Of a stretch of DNA of 6,667 bases, positions 5,900-6,667 are shown in pieces. Position numbers and translations under genes: made by a program. The stretch spans positions 1-6,667 of the forward strand of contig CAZOIK010000055.1 of NCBI GenBank assembly GCA_964579765.1, given 5' to 3'. Within the stretch, counting starts at the first letter, position 1. Each line of letters begins with the position of its first letter. The DNA is from DATNBT01 sp964579765 (GTDB taxonomy: Bacteria > Acidobacteriota > Vicinamibacteria > Vicinamibacterales > CAVVIG01). The notes under the pieces are model-generated. The model saw only the letters and a list, made by a program, of their open reading frames with translations, was not told the origin of the DNA and did no database searches.

Positions 5900-6660
5900 G
5901 CGCGTGCTCCGTCCTTCTCGCGCGCCGCTCGGCCGCCGCCGGCGCGAGAGGCCACGAGGCGCACCATGCCGCGCGGCGCCGTGTCGATCGTCGCGTGGAG
6001 GCCCAACCGCTCGCAGGTCGATCGCAGCCAGGCCGGGCTCAGCCGCAGCTTCGCGTAGCTGCTGACGCGCATGCTCCAGCCCGAGGCCGTCCGCTCGTGC
6101 ACGACGTCGTACACCGTCGTCGTCTCGTCCTGATACTCGAGCACGCACGTCAGGATGCGGCGGTCGTCCTGTCGAACCGGGATGAAACGATCGGTGCCCG
6201 ACAGAGGCACGCCGGAGTAGTCGCGGAATGTCGCGACGAACACGCCGTCCGGCGCCAGGACGTGCGCGATCGAGGCGAGCAATTCCTCCACGGCCGGCGC
6301 GGACGGCAGATGCGTCAGCGTGTCGCCCATGCACGTGATAACGTCCACCGCCGTCTCGCAGTACGCGTTCACGTGTATGAGATCGTCGAGCACGCATCGG
6401 ATCGGCAGGCCGGCCGTGCGGCGCCGCGACTCCTCCACGAGCGGCGCGCAGGTGTCGATGGCCGTGACGTCGAAGCCGGCCTCCGCGAGCGCCACCGCGT
6501 GCGCGCCCGGCCCGGATCCGAGGTCGATGGCGGCCCGGCCGGCCCCGTCGCGGATGCCCGCGGCTCGCAGGTCGTCGCGAGCCGCGGCCGTGGCCGCCTC
6601 GAGGCCGCCGATCATCCATTCGTAGATCGGCCCGAGGTGATCGTCGTAATGTGCGTTCAC
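5881..6660 (-). CDS. Class I SAM-dependent methyltransferase
   Basis: This encodes 259 residues with a Rossmann-type methyltransferase core. Motif I is AIDLGSGPG (44-52), followed by a strand ending FDVTAID, where Asp69 is the expected acidic residue binding the SAM ribose. ITCMGDTLTHL (108-118) fits motifs II/III, and a helix and strand carry VLAPDGVFVATFRD (134-147). The C-terminal half (about 150-237) is a substrate-side region with beta strands, with no family-specific signature I recognise, so the methyl acceptor is unknown. The start is uncertain: the GTG at 6660 is preceded by GGCCTCC, which is not a ribosome-binding site, and the frame stays open to the window edge. MNAHYDDHLGPIYEWM nevertheless looks like a natural N-terminus. 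The basic tail (about 240-259) overlaps the deacetylase gene. It is the first visible gene of the operon. Confidence 0.88.
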   Translation of the reverse strand: MNAHYDDHLGPIYEWMIGGLEAATAAARDDLRAAGIRDGAGRAAIDLGSGPGAHAVALAEAGFDVTAIDTCAPLVEESRRRTAGLPIRCVLDDLIHVNAYCETAVDVITCMGDTLTHLPSAPAVEELLASIAHVLAPDGVFVATFRDYSGVPLSGTDRFIPVRQDDRRILTCVLEYQDETTTVYDVVHERTASGWSMRVSSYAKLRLSPAWLRSTCERLGLHATIDTAPRGMVRLVASRAGGGRAAREKDGARACVHTD

Positions 6661-6667
6661 GGAGGCC

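Noticed and set aside
5900..6619. N-terminal extension of the deacetylase frame
   Set aside because: The 240-residue extension is an Arg/Gly-rich shadow of the methyltransferase gene. The family normally begins a few residues before AHPDDE, as with the start at 5899.

Overview
The window is GC-rich (about two-thirds G+C by eye), almost wholly coding, with strong G/C preference at third codon positions. No rRNA, tRNA, CRISPR array, insertion sequence or phage gene is visible. Gene content and sequence style suggest a soil-type bacterium of the Acidobacteriota (Vicinamibacteria-like). That is an inference; Gemmatimonadota or Myxococcota cannot be excluded from sequence reading alone.

Left part, plus strand (1-1790). 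The window opens inside a gene of uncertain function (3-1148, 5' end missing) that resembles DUF6178-type proteins. A 198-bp spacer (1149-1346) follows, unusually rich in inverted repeats: a 14-bp perfect palindrome over the preceding stop codon, a 13-bp-stem hairpin with one mismatch, two smaller hairpins, and a 9-bp hairpin that buries the ribosome-binding site of the next gene. That gene (1347-1790, GTG start after a perfect AGGAGG) encodes a small protein with an HEEFH zinc-metallopeptidase-type motif and no clear known family.

Right part, minus strand (6660 down to 1826). Five genes are packed as a classic operon, in transcription order: a class I SAM-dependent methyltransferase; a PIG-L/LmbE-family zinc deacetylase; a group II pyridoxal-phosphate decarboxylase of the aromatic-L-amino-acid type; a small four-helix membrane protein; and an exported alkaline-phosphatase-superfamily phosphodiesterase of the nucleotide pyrophosphatase (NPP) type. 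The joints are a 19-bp overlap, two ATGA start/stop overlaps and an 11-bp gap, so translational coupling is likely. The operon promoter is outside the window.

The first three operon products look cytosolic and could act on one small molecule (N-deacetylation, decarboxylation, methylation). The fourth is a membrane protein and the fifth is exported. No substrate can be read from the sequence, and a shared pathway is a hypothesis. The operon converges on the small metallopeptidase gene, with only 35 bp between stop codons and no evident terminator. The best candidates for something undescribed are the structured leader with its HEEFH protein, and the deacetylase-decarboxylase-membrane protein operon.
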